Shown here: piece after piece, positions 21,621 to 33,465 of the stretch
Layout of the letters: the number at the start of each line of letters is the position of its first letter
How positions within the stretch are numbered: the first letter of the stretch is position 1
Assembly: GCA_004431415.1 (NCBI GenBank)
Contig: QPMI01000533.1
Coordinates: 1 to 64,000, forward strand
DNA length: 64,000 bases
Source: Cyanophora paradoxa
Lineage: Eukaryota > Glaucocystophyceae > Cyanophorales > Cyanophoraceae
Direction of reading: 5' to 3'
Translations under genes and position numbers: made by a program
Notes under the pieces: model-generated
The model's input: the letters and a program-made list of their open reading frames with translations, nothing else
Told to the model about the DNA's origin: nothing
The model's database searches: none

Positions 21621-24600
21621 ATGGAGCTCGAGAAGCTCTTGTCATGTTGGTGCTGCATGCTCGACCCGAATCAGCAGCCGACCCGGCGGGAGGCGGCGGC
21701 GGCAGTGCCGACGGGACCGGGCGCCGGCTCGGGACAGAGCGTCTTCGATGTCGGTGCGCGGCATTCAGCGCGCTTGTCGTTGGCGCCGCCGATGCCGGCC
21801 GCAGAGACTCTGGACGACACCAAGGACATTTACGCGGTGGACCTGAGCGAGCGCACGGGGCCCGAGTTCACGTTTCTAATTGAGGAAGCTAGCATCGGCG
21901 ACGAGGCCACGCCAAGGCCCCGAGGTGCGCCACCCATCGCCGCTCGAGGGGCGCGGCGTTGATGGGCGCCTGGGAGCAGAGAGCATGTGGCTGCGGAAGA
22001 ACAGCCTGGCGGTCATCGAGACGGTCCGTGGGAAGACCGGACTGCAGCAGCTGATGCTGGAGTTCGTGAAGACGGCGCAGCCGATTGCCGAAGTGCTCGT
22101 GCGCGAGGCGTTCCTCGCGCCGCAGGAGCGGACTCTGGAGCCGTACGGCAGCGGGCAGCAGCCGCTCTCGGACAAGCGCTTCGTGGTGGACGGGATCATG
22201 TTCTCGTTCGCGCTGGCGCGCACGGGCGAAAAGCGGCGCGGGACGATGCGGGACGAGACGGCGATGAAGGCAGCGCTGCAGGAGCTCCGCGGCCTCGCGC
22301 ACTGGTCGCTCGCGTCCGTCGCGGCCGCCAGCAGCGGCGACGCGCCGATCTTCTTCCCGCTGATGGCCGCCTTCGACCTCCGCGGGCTCCGGGTCGTCGC
22401 CACCTCCGTCATCAGCGTCGAGTCCGGGAACGCGCCGCTCTGGGGATCCGTAGACGGCGGCCACACGTTCGCCGGCGACGGCCCGCAGCTCGCGGCGTAC
22501 GTAGAGAAGATCGGGCGCCTCTTGAACCTCAAGGGCGCATTCGTCGGTCCGCCCCGCCCCGCCCCGCCGCGATTCGAAGCCGAGCCGAGAGCTGAGCCGC
22601 CCCCGCAGGAAGCGGAGCGGAACAGGGTCCGGAGAAGCGTCTGACGCACGCCCCGGCGGACATGCAGGCGCGTTCAGCAGGATGGGATGGGAGCGCATCC
22701 CGGGCAGGCCCGACTCACCCTCCCCGCCACTGCAGATCCGGCGCGGCCTTGACGGGCGGTTCTACATGCTGGGCCTTTCCCGCCTGTTCCCCCCGGAGAG
22801 CCCCCACGTGCGTAGCCCCCTTTCTCACCCCCCGCGCCCCCGCCCGCGCGCCCGCCCGCCCGCTCACGCCCGGGGAAACGAACAGGCCCCGCCGGGATTC
22901 GATCCCGTGGATTCCATCATGACGCGGCAGCTCCGCCCAGAGCTGGTGCGTCCGCCCCCCTCCCGCACGCGCCGGAACGGGAATGTAATGCCGTACCCCC
23001 CAGGTGCGGCAGCAGCCGTACCCCCTCGCGCCGGACGCCTTCACGGCGTACCTGCACCCGGAGGAGCGGCGCCGCGCGAACGAAGACGTGAACCGCGCCA
23101 CTGAGCGACTCCTCAACCAGGGTACCCCCGTCCCGCTCCTCCCCGCCTCCGCCGTTTGCTGAGAGTTCCGGCTCACGGCGGCTGCGCCTAGCTGGTCCTA
23201 GCCGCGCCTAGCTAGCCTAGCCGCTCGCCCCGCCCTTCCCCGCCCTTCCCCGCCCCGCCCCGCCCCTGCGCGCTCGCTCACCGCCGGCGCCGCAGTGATC
23301 CCGGAGCTAGCGAGGCGCCTGGATGCGCAGGTACCCGTCCCTTCCCCGCCCCGCCCTCCGCACCGCACCGCACCGCACCGCACCGCACCGCACCGCACCG
23401 CACCGCCCCCGGCCCAGCTCCTGCTTCCAGCTTGCTCCTGGCTCCCCTCCCCGCCTTTATTCCCTCCCCGGCCCACCGCACGGCCCCCGGACCAGCCCCA
23501 TCTTCCACCCAGCTCGCCCCTTCCGCGCTCACTTCGATGGGGCAGGACGTGGCCTTCTCGGCGGAGAACCAGCGGCTCGTCCACATGCTCCACGAGCAGG
23601 TCCGGCCACGCCCCCGCCCGCCCCCGCCCTGCCCTCGTCCAGGCCGCCCTAGAGAGACTCCGTTGGCCTTGGCTTCGAGCCGCTCCGCCCGTGGCCTCTC
23701 TCGCCCCGCGCCGCCCGCCTCGCGCCGCCGACCGACCCCTCCGCGCCGCAGGGCATCTGCGTGAGGCACCTGGGCACCCTCTACCGCTGCGCAAAGGTGC
23801 GCCTCTTCCCCGCTCCCCGCCGCCCCACCGCGGCCCCGCCTCGCTACCGCGGCCCCGCCTCGCGGTTTCGGGCCGCCCCGATAGAACTGCTCCAGATAGC
23901 TCCTAGCCCTCCTTTGGGAACTGCTCCAGATAGCTCCTCAGATAGCGGCTGGCCCTTCCAGGCCCTCCCTCGAGCTCCCCGCCCCCGCCGCGGCGCCGCC
24001 TGAGCGGGCGTGCAGGGGTCGCTGTTCCGGGAGGTCGTCCTCGCCGAGATGATCGCCCGCTGCATCAAGGTCCGCCCGGCCGGGGTTAGGGGCTGGAGTG
24101 CTAGAGAGGGGCGCCCGGTCCGCCCGGTCTGGGCCGTGGGTTGAGGGCCAGAGGCGCATCGGCTAAAGATCGCACGCGGCACCAGGGTCTGTCTAGTCTC
24201 GGGCTCCGCCCCGCTCTGCCCCGTCCCCCCTCGCGCGCTCGCTCCGTCGCTCCACCCCTCCTCGCTTTCGCCCGCTCCGGAGCGGGAGCCGAGCAGTCTG
24301 ACTTGGTTGCGCGCCGCGCCGCAGAACGACATGCGGGCGCGCCTCCGCGAGGCCGGCACCTCCGACGAGGTCCGTTCGCTCCGCCCCGCCCCCGCCTGAA
24401 AGATAGCCTAGGAAAGATAAGAGAGATAGGGAGGATAGCCTTGCTAGCTTCCCGGCCCCGCCCCCGTCCCCATCCCCGCCGGTCAATCCGTTTAACTCCC
24501 CCGCAGGCGGCGCTGGCGCGGATCGCGCTGGCGGAGCTCAACCGCTGCGGCTCCTGCGACGAGGCCGAGTGGAAGCGGGTGCGCGCCCGCCTTTCCCTCC

Positions 24601-27600
24601 GCCCTCTTGTCCGCTTAGCTAGCTTGCCTTTTAGCTCGTTTTATCTAGCTGCTCTCCGCCTCCGCCTCATCCATTTCCTTCGACGCTCTGACGTCTCCCT
24701 CCCTCCTCACCGCGCCCGCCCCACCGCCTTCAGCTAGCGCCCCGCCCCCGCCGCGCCGCCCTGATGTCTTCTGAACTTCTGCTATCTTCCTTCGTTCGCA
24801 GCTGCGGGAGGGCGTGAAGCGGAAGTTCCGCCTCGACGCCATCCCCGCCCTCGACGAGTACGGAGCCTTCGTGCTCACCATGAAGCGCACGGGGTACCTC
24901 GTCTTCCGCCGCGTCCAGGTGCGCCGGGTGGCGTACCCCCCGGGTGGAGGGGGGACGGCGCGGGACCGGGCCCGGGCCCAGCAGCTAGAGGGGCCGAGGG
25001 ATGCATAGCGGCCCGAGTTGCGGCTGCTCGAGGCGCGCCCCGCTGCTGCGGAGGGGCCAAGGGATGCGACGCAGTTGCGGCTGGTCTAGAACAACAAAAG
25101 AGAGCGCAGAGGCGAGCGGCCCGCCCCGAGCCCGGGGGCGGGGGGGGGGCGGGCGCGGGAGCGGGCCAGGGCCCAGCAGCCAGAGGGGCCGAGGGACGCA
25201 CAGCGGCCCGAATCGCGGCTGCTCGAGGCGCGCCCCGAGCCCGGCTCACGCGCGCGCGCGCGCGCGCAGGCGCTCTCTGGGGCCGTCCTCCCCTCCTCCG
25301 GCCCTCGCGCCCAGGTCCGTTTCCCCTCCCCCCCTTCGCCCCCCCCCCCTCCCCCCCCTCCTCCCTCTTGTTCCCCGTCTCTGATCCCCTCTCAGACTAT
25401 CTTGGCCGACCTCGCGAGGCGCCTGGGCGCCGTACCCTCCCCCGGCCCGCACGGGCACAGCTCCTTCCACCCCCCCTCCCGGCCCACCGCCGCCCAGGTA
25501 CCCCCCTTTCGCTTCCTCCCCCCACCTCCCTGTAACGCTGTACCCCCCCGCAGGTCTTCGCCGCCGCCCCCAACGGCCCCAGTGAGATCCTCAACGCCGC
25601 CGACGTCCTCCAGGCGAGCCCGTACCCCCCACCCCGCCCAACATCTGAAGATTAACGTACCCCCAGTTCACAACGATCAGCCGGGCCTACGCCCCGCCCA
25701 GCAGCGTGCTGTACGCCGCGCCGAGGCCGGGGGACGACCCGGCGGTCCGGCCCGCCCTCCCCGCCCCCGTCCTCATTCGGAACGGCGCCCCCATCACGGG
25801 CGCCGGCCCATCTTTCTTCGCCCCGGGCGAGGCCTCGCCCGGCGGGGCCACGCCCCGGACCAGCAACGGGGCGGGCCAGGGCCCGGGCCAAGGCTCAGGC
25901 CCCGGGCTCCACCCCGCCGCCTCCTTCTCGGCTTCCTCGGCGGGCGGGGGTACATGGGGCCCGGCCTCGGGCTCGCCCTCCCAGGCCACCCCCAGCGGCG
26001 GCCTCCGGGCCACGGGCTCCTTCGGGCGGCCCCTCGGCCGGGGCGAGGTCAACGGGCCCAAGATGTGGGCCGACCTCGTCGCCGGAAAGGCGCGTACCCC
26101 TCCCTCCCTCCCTCCCTTACTTACTCGCCCTCCCCTACCCCCTCTGAACCCTGTACCCCCCTTCCCCCCGCAGGCCTTCTTGACGCCGGACGACGTGAAC
26201 GCGCCGCTGACGACCCCGGGGCTCGAGATCGCGTGCTGGGGACACGTGCGCCGGACCGGACTGGATCGGATAGGCCTGGGCTAGGCTGGGATAGTCGGAT
26301 AGTCGGAAAAGATAGGGGGCCGCCGCTCCTATCGCCCAGGAGCCCGCCTCGCGCTACGCGTCCTCAGTGACCGCCACCCCCCTAAGGGCCTCAACCCTTA
26401 TCTCCCCAGGGCTCGCACGCTTCGATCGGATATCGATCCACGCCGAGTTCTCCCTCGCTAGGCTGGAATGCCCGCGCTCAGCGGACCTCGAAGGCGTCCT
26501 AAGATAGAAGGCCGCCGCTCCGCCCAGGAGCCCTAAGATAGAAGGCCGCCACCCCATAAGGCCCTCGACCCTTATCTCCGATCGCGTGCTGGGGACACGT
26601 GCGCTCCTCTCTTTCTCTCTCTCTTCGCCGGCTGGACCGGACCGGACCGGACCGGGTAGTCCTGGGCTAGGCTGGAATCTACGCCGCGCAGCCCCCTTCC
26701 CTTCCCCTCTCCTCGTCCCCCGCGCCCCTCTCCTCGTCCCCTACGCTTCTCCTTCTGACCCCCTTCCCCTCTCCTCGCCACCTGGCCTCCCCCCTCTGAC
26801 CTCCCCCGCCCGCCCGTGGCTAGACTACTAGATTACTGTAGGCTAGACTACTCTGTGCCCCCGCTCCCGCTCCCACTCTCTTTCCCGCCCCTTCGCCGTC
26901 CTCCTTCTCTCGCCTTCTGACCTCCTTTCAGTTCACGGCGGTGATCGCGGAGCGGGAGCCGTGCCCCGAGCTCTGGGACTCGGCCCTCCACAAGTTCAAG
27001 GCCTCCCTCGCCATCCGGCCCCAGCAGGCCCGCCGGCCCTCGCCCCGCCCATAGTGCTCGAGCCAGAAAGCCAGAAAGCTTAGAAAGAATGCTAGACCCT
27101 CGCCATCCGGCCCCTGCAGGCCCGCCGTCCCCCCGCCCCCTTGTAAAGAATGCTAGAGCCGTAGTGCGTTCCTTAGTGCTAGAGCTCGCCATAGTGCTAG
27201 AGCCTCGCCATCCGGCCCCCGCCCTGCCCCGCCCCGCCCCGCCCGGCGTCCGGGCCTAGCGTTCCATCGTGCTTAGAACCATAGCATCCCGCGTCAGAGC
27301 GTCCGCCCGCCCCGCCCTGCCGCCCCGCCCCGCCCCGCCGCCTGGGCCCCCAGAGAGCGAGCGGCGCCCCGCCCGTTCCGCCGCCCCCGCGCCCCCGTGC
27401 CTCTCGGGCCGCGTACCCCCCTGACTTCCTAACAGACGGAGGCGTCGCTGCTGCTGGCGCGGATGCTGGACGCGAAGGGGCGGCGGGAGCCCCCCGCCAT
27501 CGACATCGACGCCGTCCGCGAGAAGGCGAGCTAAGCCGTAGAAGCCTCCGAATGTATCGCATAAGAATAACGCGTCCTAAAGAAAGCAAAGCGAAGCGTC

Positions 27601-27627
27601 TCCATCCCCTACTCCTCCTTCCCTCCT

Positions 27628-27658
<31 letters not shown>

Positions 27659-29598
27659 TTCCCACCCTCCCCGCCTCTCTGAGCCCCCCCCCTTTGCGCG
27701 CAGCGGGCGGCGTGGCTGGAGGACGCCGACATGCTCTTCCGCGCCGCCGAATCCTGCCTCGCCTCCGACCCCTCGATCCGCGACAAGGTGCGCTATATTT
27801 AGCTTAGTTAGTCAAGGCGAACGGGCTGGAAGCGGCTCCCGCCGCCTGCCGCGGTGATTCCTAATGAGATAAGATAGCTAATAATAAGCTAGCAAGGTAG
27901 TTCCTGTGCGACAGGAGACCGCCTCAGCCGCCGCGGCTACGATGGCTAATTAGATGAGATAGATAGCTCGGCGGTCCCTCTCGTCAAGGCTAGAGACCGG
28001 CGCCTCGCCTGACTCCTATTCTGACGCGCGCCGTGCCCCGCCCCGCCGCGCAGGAGGCGGTGAACGCGGTCCTGCAGCGCGCCTGGGGGCTCTCCTCCAT
28101 CCAGTACGCCGCGGTCCTCATCGAGATGGAGCGGTGCGCGCGGGGCCTGTACCCCCACTCCCACCTTTGCGTACCCCCCTTTTGACGCTCTTTCTTGTTA
28201 GGTACGAGGACGCGCTGAGGAGGGCGCGCTCGGCGGCCCAGAAGTGCCCGGACAGGCGAGCGGGCCGGCGCCCGAACCCCTACCCCCCCACATCTTCATC
28301 CCCCCCCCCCTGAGAGTCCTCTCCCTTCGTTCGCAGCTCGGCGGCGTGGATGGTCTTCGCGCAGGCGAACCACAAGCAGGGTACGCCCCGCTCCCCGCGC
28401 CCCTTCTCCCCCTCTCTCATCTCAAACGGCGTACCCCTCCAGGGGCCCGCAACAAGAGCTCGACCCTCTACGGCGCCGCCATCGAGGCCTACGCCAAGGT
28501 CCGCGTTATCCCGTACCCCCCTCCGCGTTCCTCTTCGGTCCTGTACCCTTTCCGCATTCCTCCTCTTCGCGAATCGGGGGGTACGCGCGCAGGCGGCGGA
28601 CCTGAAGGATGGCAAGGACGCCACGACGGACCCGCAGGTGCGCCTAAGAATAGAATCTAAGAATAGAACGGCGGCCGGCGTCCTCGACCGCGCCGCTCCT
28701 CCCCCACGGCCCCAGTAAGAATAGAATCTAAGAATAGAACGTCGGCGGGCGCTCTGCTCCCCCCTTCCTGGGCCCTGCCCCTCTGAACGCTTCCTTTTTC
28801 GCGCCCCAGGACATCTACTTCCACTGGGGCTCCGCCCTGCTGGAGTGCGCGTGCCTGGAGACCGCCGGCGTGAAGCGCAAGCAGTTCGTCGCCCTCTGCA
28901 CATACGCCGTGCGCCCCGCCCCGCCTTGCCCCCTCTTTAGCTATGCGAGCTATGAGCTCTTAAGACAACCACCACCCGCCAGTCTGCTCCCGTCTGCCCC
29001 CGCCCCCCCCGCCGACGCCCGACGCCCCCCCGCTCCTCTCCTGACCCGCCCCGCCCGCATCTTGACGAGAGCTCGAGCTCAAGCCCTGAGCTTCAAGCCG
29101 AACACCGCTTCGCCCCCGGGCTGCGCCCTCGCGTGCCGCCCCTGTGCCGACGCCATGTACCCCCCGCAGATCCGGAAGCTGAACACAGTGCTGGAGATGA
29201 ACCCCAACCACGTCCTCGCCCGCCAGGTACCCCCCCTCCCGCCCCGTACCCCCGCCGGGGCCCCACCTCTGCAGCCGCCTTGAGCCCCAAGTTAGCGCGC
29301 GCTTCGCGGGTCCCGCCGCCTGACCGAATCCCGTACCCCAGATGCTCGCCCAAGCCAAGAGCCTCATGGCCGGCGCCTCGAACGGCGAGGTCGAGGTGAG
29401 ACGGCGTACCCCCCTTTCTTTTTTCCTCAAATTTGATCCGGGGGGGCGGCGCAGGAGGACCCGCTGGCGAAGTCGTACGGGTCGTCGGGGTCGCTGCACG
29501 CGACGCCGAGCATGCAGTCCGAGGCCTCCTCGTACTCGGCCGGCGCCACGCCGCGGAGCGGCTCGCACAAGGAGAAAAAAAAGGACAAGAAGCGATGA
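21621..29598 (+). CDS. CLU: CLU (clustered mitochondria) family protein with a TPR-like C-terminal region
   Basis: CLU/CLUH/FRIENDLY proteins are cytosolic, bind mRNAs for mitochondrial proteins and control mitochondrial distribution. The start at 21621 reads MELEKLLSCWCCMLD, a cysteine-rich N-terminus. The Clu domain is clear at about 22000-22810: MWLRKNSLAVIETVRG, FPLMAAFDLRGLRVVATSVI, LWGSVDGGHTFAGDG, and then RRGLDGRFYMLGLSRLFPPE, which matches the conserved 'DGR-Y-L-D/G-RLFPPE' end of the domain. Further exons give VIPELARRLDA, GICVRHLGTLYRCAK, LFREVVLAEMIARCIK, NDMRARLREAGTSDE and LREGVKRKFRLDAIPALDEY. The part from about 25400 has a glycine/serine/proline linker and helical repeats (RAAWLEDADMLFRAAESCLA, EAVNAVLQRAWGLSSIQYAA, SAAWMVFAQANHKQ, IRKLNTVLEMNPNHVLARQ), then a lysine-rich end KEKKKDKKR and stop at 29596-29598. 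Joins are mostly phase 0. A separate gene for the TPR part is possible but no boundary is visible. Confidence 0.8.
23360..23406. repeat. CACCG microsatellite in a CLU intron
   Basis: About nine copies of CACCG stand in a row within an intron of the CLU gene. Confidence 0.9.
24960..25240. repeat. Direct repeat inside a CLU intron, offset about 190 bp
   Basis: AGCAGCTAGAGGGGCCGAGG (from 24979) and AGCAGCCAGAGGGGCCGAGG (from 25169) each continue for about 60 bases with few changes, ending GCTGCTCGAGGCGCGCCCC. A weaker third piece lies near 25050-25080. The intron containing them is about 350 bases, long for this gene. Confidence 0.75.
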
Positions 29599-31305
29599 CG
29601 GGCCAGGCTAGCTAGCGAGTTATAATTAGCTCCAGGCAGGGCTCGCTTAGCCGCAGCTGCGAGGCGGCGCGGCCCGAGTCGCGTGTTTCTTTTTCTCCTA
29701 TCATTCGTACATGCAGTCAGTTTTTACTACGACGCCCGTCACACATACGCTATAGCCGCCTCTAGTTCTTTGCATTTTCTTGAGTTTATGTCATGCGCAT
29801 TCTCTATTCTGATCGCACGCTGGCAAAAAGAGAGAACGCGACTTCGAGGGCTCAGTATACGTACCGCACTAAACTGAGCCCTCGAGGCCTCGGGCTCAGA
29901 TCCAGCTGATCATGACTCATGATCAGTGATCATGAGCGCTAGCGCCGACTGCGCGCGCACGCGCGTGCGCGTAAGCGTCCGCCCGGCCGGCGCCGTGACG
30001 TCGACGTGTAGCTCGAGCGCAGTCGACGTCGACAATTGCAATTGCTAGTTCTGCGGCGGCGCTGACGCTTGCTGTAGCGTTTGCCAGGTGGCGCCGCAGA
30101 GGGGTACGGCTTCTCAGTTACGAAGCAGGTCCGTCCCTTCAAAACGCTCTGCCGTGTGGCACCCCGCTGCCCGTCGCCGCTCCGCCTTGACCCAGACGTG
30201 CTTGTCATCGAGCAGTTCCTCAGCCAGCCTTCTCGAATACAGCCAGCCACCTCAGCAAGACAAAAAGCATGACGCGGGTGCGTCCCTGTCGTCCCCCTGC
30301 TTCCCCGCCCTTCCTAGATCGTTGCTTTTCTCGTTCTTATCATCTGGCACTCGCTGCCGGCCGCCCCGAGTTCAAAAATACGTTTCCCCCGATCCATAGG
30401 GACTTCCGCCCTTGAGACGCGGCGATCGAAGCGTACGGCCTGTGATCTCACTTCTGACACGCGCACTACTTGCAGAGCGGAGCCCACTACGCCGGAGCCA
30501 CTTCCACAGGCTTGTGCGCTGACCATTTTCGAATCGCACACCTGCAGCTGCCGCACAGCTGACCTTCGCTTGCGTAGCAACCCGATCAACGGTGCCGCGG
30601 ACATCGCCGCTGGCTCTCCGAAGGCGGAGGCCCAGGCCGCGCCGCCTCCTCCGGCAGCGCCCCCAGTCTCCCGCGGAAAGAAGGCGGAGCGTGAAATTGC
30701 GGGCAAGATCGGGTCGAGCGCACCTCCCCCGCCTGCCAGCTCAGCCGCCCCTGCGGCCCCCGCACGCGCCGCTCCTGTTGACCCGTCCGGCGCGACGAAC
30801 CCCGTGACCGGTCCGTGCGATTCATACGTAAACGCACGGCCGAAGCGCTAACTTTCGATCTCGCGCAGGGGAGCCTGTCGCTACGCGCGAGTCCCTCGGC
30901 GGCCACGGGCGCAAGACGCGGCTCACGAACGATGCGAACGCGTCTGGCTTCAACATCTTGACGGGCACCGCGTAGACGCGAGCCACGCGTACACCTGCTC
31001 GCTCATTGACCCGCTTTTTGATAGCTTGTTGCAGTTCTCGCCTCTGCAGTTCTGTGTACATAGTATATACGTAGCCCACGTCGTACGAGTGTACAGCCTC
31101 GAGCTCCTCCCCTTTCTTGGACATGTACATGTGCTTGAAATTTTACGACAGAACCCAACCTTGAAAGAACGCTGCATTCTAAGGGACACGTTGATGTAAA
31201 GCTCTACTACTAGGCCAGACTGGATGTAGATCTAGATCTAGATCTCGGCATGCGCAGCTGAGGCAGCGCTGCAGCTGGCTGAGCTGTGCGTCTGATCTGA
31301 TCTGA
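29599..31305. other. Intergenic region between CLU and the 31306-32949 gene
   Basis: No gene is supported. It is very rich in short palindromes at 29880-30060 (CTGATCATGACTCATGATCA, GAGCGCTAGCGC, GCGCACGCGCGTGCGC, CAATTGCAATTG). A phrase shared with 19125-19232 lies at about 30199-30248. An open frame of 93 codons at 30570-30851 (+) is alanine/proline-rich and not convincing. Confidence 0.5.
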
Positions 31306-32949
31306 TCAGGCTGTCTCGGCGCCCTGGCCGGCGCCCTGGCCCCAAGCCTCCAGAAACCTGTCGTGAAGCCCCTGAAGGTGCGGCAGGCTCGAGCTCGAGG
31401 CGGCCCTCAGGCGCTCGCCCTCCTGGAGGGCCTTCTCCCGAAGCGCGCGCGCTTCCGGGAGCTCCGGCGCTGCCTCGACGACGCTGCAGGGCCGGGCCGC
31501 GTCAGCTTGAGATTTGGCAAGGAGGGGCACGTGTACGAACGCGGAGCAGTCGTCGGCGAAGCCTAGGAGGCAAGCCGCGAATGCGTTGGGGTGCAAGACG
31601 CGTTCAATCAGGACGCCGATCAGCACTCCGAAGTGACCTGCTTGCAAATGGCGCCTCGGCATGGGGCGGCCATGGGACGGCGGGCGTCGCGGCGGGGTAC
31701 GCACGGCCCAAGTCCTCCGCCGCGCGCGGGAGAAGGGATTTCACACGCGCCGCGAACGCAGCGCCGTGCTCTGCGGGGTACGCTTATTAGATGAAGCGTC
31801 CTGCGGGGGGGGGGGGGAGGGGGAGGGGGGGGGGGGGGGGGCACCAGCATGACCCCCCGTGAGCGTCTTCAGCATCAGCGCTGTCGTGTAAAGCGCGACG
31901 CAGGCTGCGAGCGACGGCGCGTTAGAGAAGCCTGAAGAGGGGTACGGCGGCGGCAGCGGCGGGGCGCACCCCGCTCCGGAGGGGTGGATAAGCATTCAGG
32001 GTGCGTCGCGAACGTGACCTCACGACCACGACCAGGCGGACGCTCGTACGGCCCTTGCCATGAGACGACAGCGCGAAGGACTGAGAGCACGAAGTCCAAG
32101 CGCGGCCCGCTGATGAGCTCGAACGTTTCATCCTGTTCCAGCGGAGTTAATGCTACCGTGTCCAGCAGCTCACCCTGCCGATATCGAGAGATAAACCGTA
32201 CGTCACGCAACCAAAGCGAGCAGAACGCGCACGAGCATCTTGGCATCGGGGGGCAAGGCTTGCCACGCGTCCAGCGCAGCGTCCAAGACGCCCGCGGCGA
32301 TCTTCTTGCGATCGGCATGGAAGATGCGGTGCTTCACGTGCGGATCTACATTCGACGCCATAATGCAGTGCAGGAGCTGCGCGGCGGATCGCGGTGAGCG
32401 CGCAGCAACGCCGGGAGCGGGAACTTGGACCGACCTGGCCGGCCTGTGCTCGAACCAAGCGGCCCACCCACTCCGCTTGAGATTGTTCCGCGAGCACTTG
32501 GGCACACGTGATGTGGTGCTCGCCCGAAACGAGCGCTGTGAGCGCCTCGAAGCCTCCGGAGCGCGAGAGCTGGCGCAGGACGTCGGACTCCGACGCGAGT
32601 GCGACGAAAGGCATCGACGCACCTGAAAAAGTGCATCCCTGCTCGTGCAGTTGCCGAGGAAGATCGCGAGCGCGCTGTTCACGGCGAGCGGCTTCGCCTC
32701 CGGCGACTGCAGGACGTAGATAAGCTCCTTCATTCCGAACTCATGATCCGCCCCTTGCTGTCGTGCGGATGGTGAGCGGCGAACAGCCCAGCGCACCAGG
32801 CGAACGCGCACCTCGAACCAAGGTGGAGGATGCAAGCTGAAGAAGTTCGCGAGGATCATACCAATAACGGGTCCGCCAGGTTGGCCATGTTCGTCTTCGC
32901 TGGCCGGCCGCGGCGCCTCGCTCCGCGGGCTGGCTCCAGGCGCGACCAT
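31306..32949 (-). CDS. Helical (armadillo/HEAT-like) protein, unknown function
   Basis: The start at 32949 gives MVAPGASPRSEAPRPASEDE. Exons then read GPVIGMILANFFSLHPPPWF, KELIYVLQSPEAKPLAVNSA with LAIFLGNCTSRDALFQ, LSRSGGFEALTALVSGEHHI, ASNVDPHVKHRIFHADRKKI with AAGVLDAALDAWQALPPDA, LLDTVALTPLEQDETFELIS with GPRLDFVLSVLRAVVSWQG, SLAACVALYTTALMLKTL, and HFGVLIGVLIERVLHPNAFA with ACLLGFADDCSAFVHVPLLA. It ends WGQGAGQGAETA with a stop at 31306. The pattern of short amphipathic helices, and the phrase on keeping or losing single units ('AVNSALAIFLGNC'), is reminiscent of armadillo/HEAT proteins. No named family is assigned. A G-rich intron tract lies at 31806-31840. Confidence 0.6.
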
Positions 32950-32966
32950 GGCGGCAAGCAATATGT

Positions 32967-33094
32967 GTACCCCTTTCGCCGACCCACACTGTCTTCGAAT
33001 TCGAGGCTCCGTGCATGTCACGAGGTAGTGGATATGGAGGACGACGAGGAAGAGGCGCCGGCCGCGGCCGCGGCCGCCTGATCCCCGCGCCGCC
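32967..33094. repeat. Scar joining a 5'-flank repeat to an inverted F-box gene tail
   Basis: Bases 32967-33022 match the flank upstream of the kelch/EGF gene (36340-36395), including CCCTTTCGCCGACCCACACT and GAGGCTCCGTGCATG. Bases 33024-33094 are an inverted near-copy of the 3' end of the F-box gene (33397-33465). They encode on the plus strand the same VDMEDDE-EAPAAAAAA end and stop. The composite lies just upstream of the start of the 31306-32949 gene. Confidence 0.8.
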
Positions 33095-33396
33095 CTTCGC
33101 CGACACAGTTTCACCAAATTAATTGAACTAGCTTCGAATTCGGCATGCGCACGTATACGTACGCGCACGTATACGCGTACGCGTGAGCCCCCTTCAGCTT
33201 ACCGGCCAGCACGTCAGCTAGCGTCACCGCGCTGGCATCAACTGGGCGCTGGCATCATTGATACTGGCACCCAGCGGCAAATTAATACCATGATCAATTG
33301 CAAAGCTTGAAAAATCGCGGGGGGAGAAATTGGCGAAGCCGGCGGCAGATCAGGGGGAGGGAAAAATAACCAGGGGGAGGGATTGAGGGATTGCCG

Positions 33397-33465
33397 GCGC
33401 GGGGATCAGGCGGCCGCGGCCGCGGCCGGCGCCTCGTCCTCGTCGTCCTCCATATCCACCACCTC
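33397..33465 (-). repeat. Source copy of the inverted F-box tail repeat
   Basis: These bases encode the end of the F-box protein. They are repeated, inverted, at 33024-33094, about 300 bases away. The inverted copy changes one codon (GAC to GAA in the acidic run) and keeps the stop and the following GATCCCCGCGCCG. Confidence 0.85.

Noticed and set aside
30570-30851. 93-codon plus frame rich in alanine and proline
   Set aside because: Low complexity, no neighbouring exons and no splice signals of the kind seen in the real genes.
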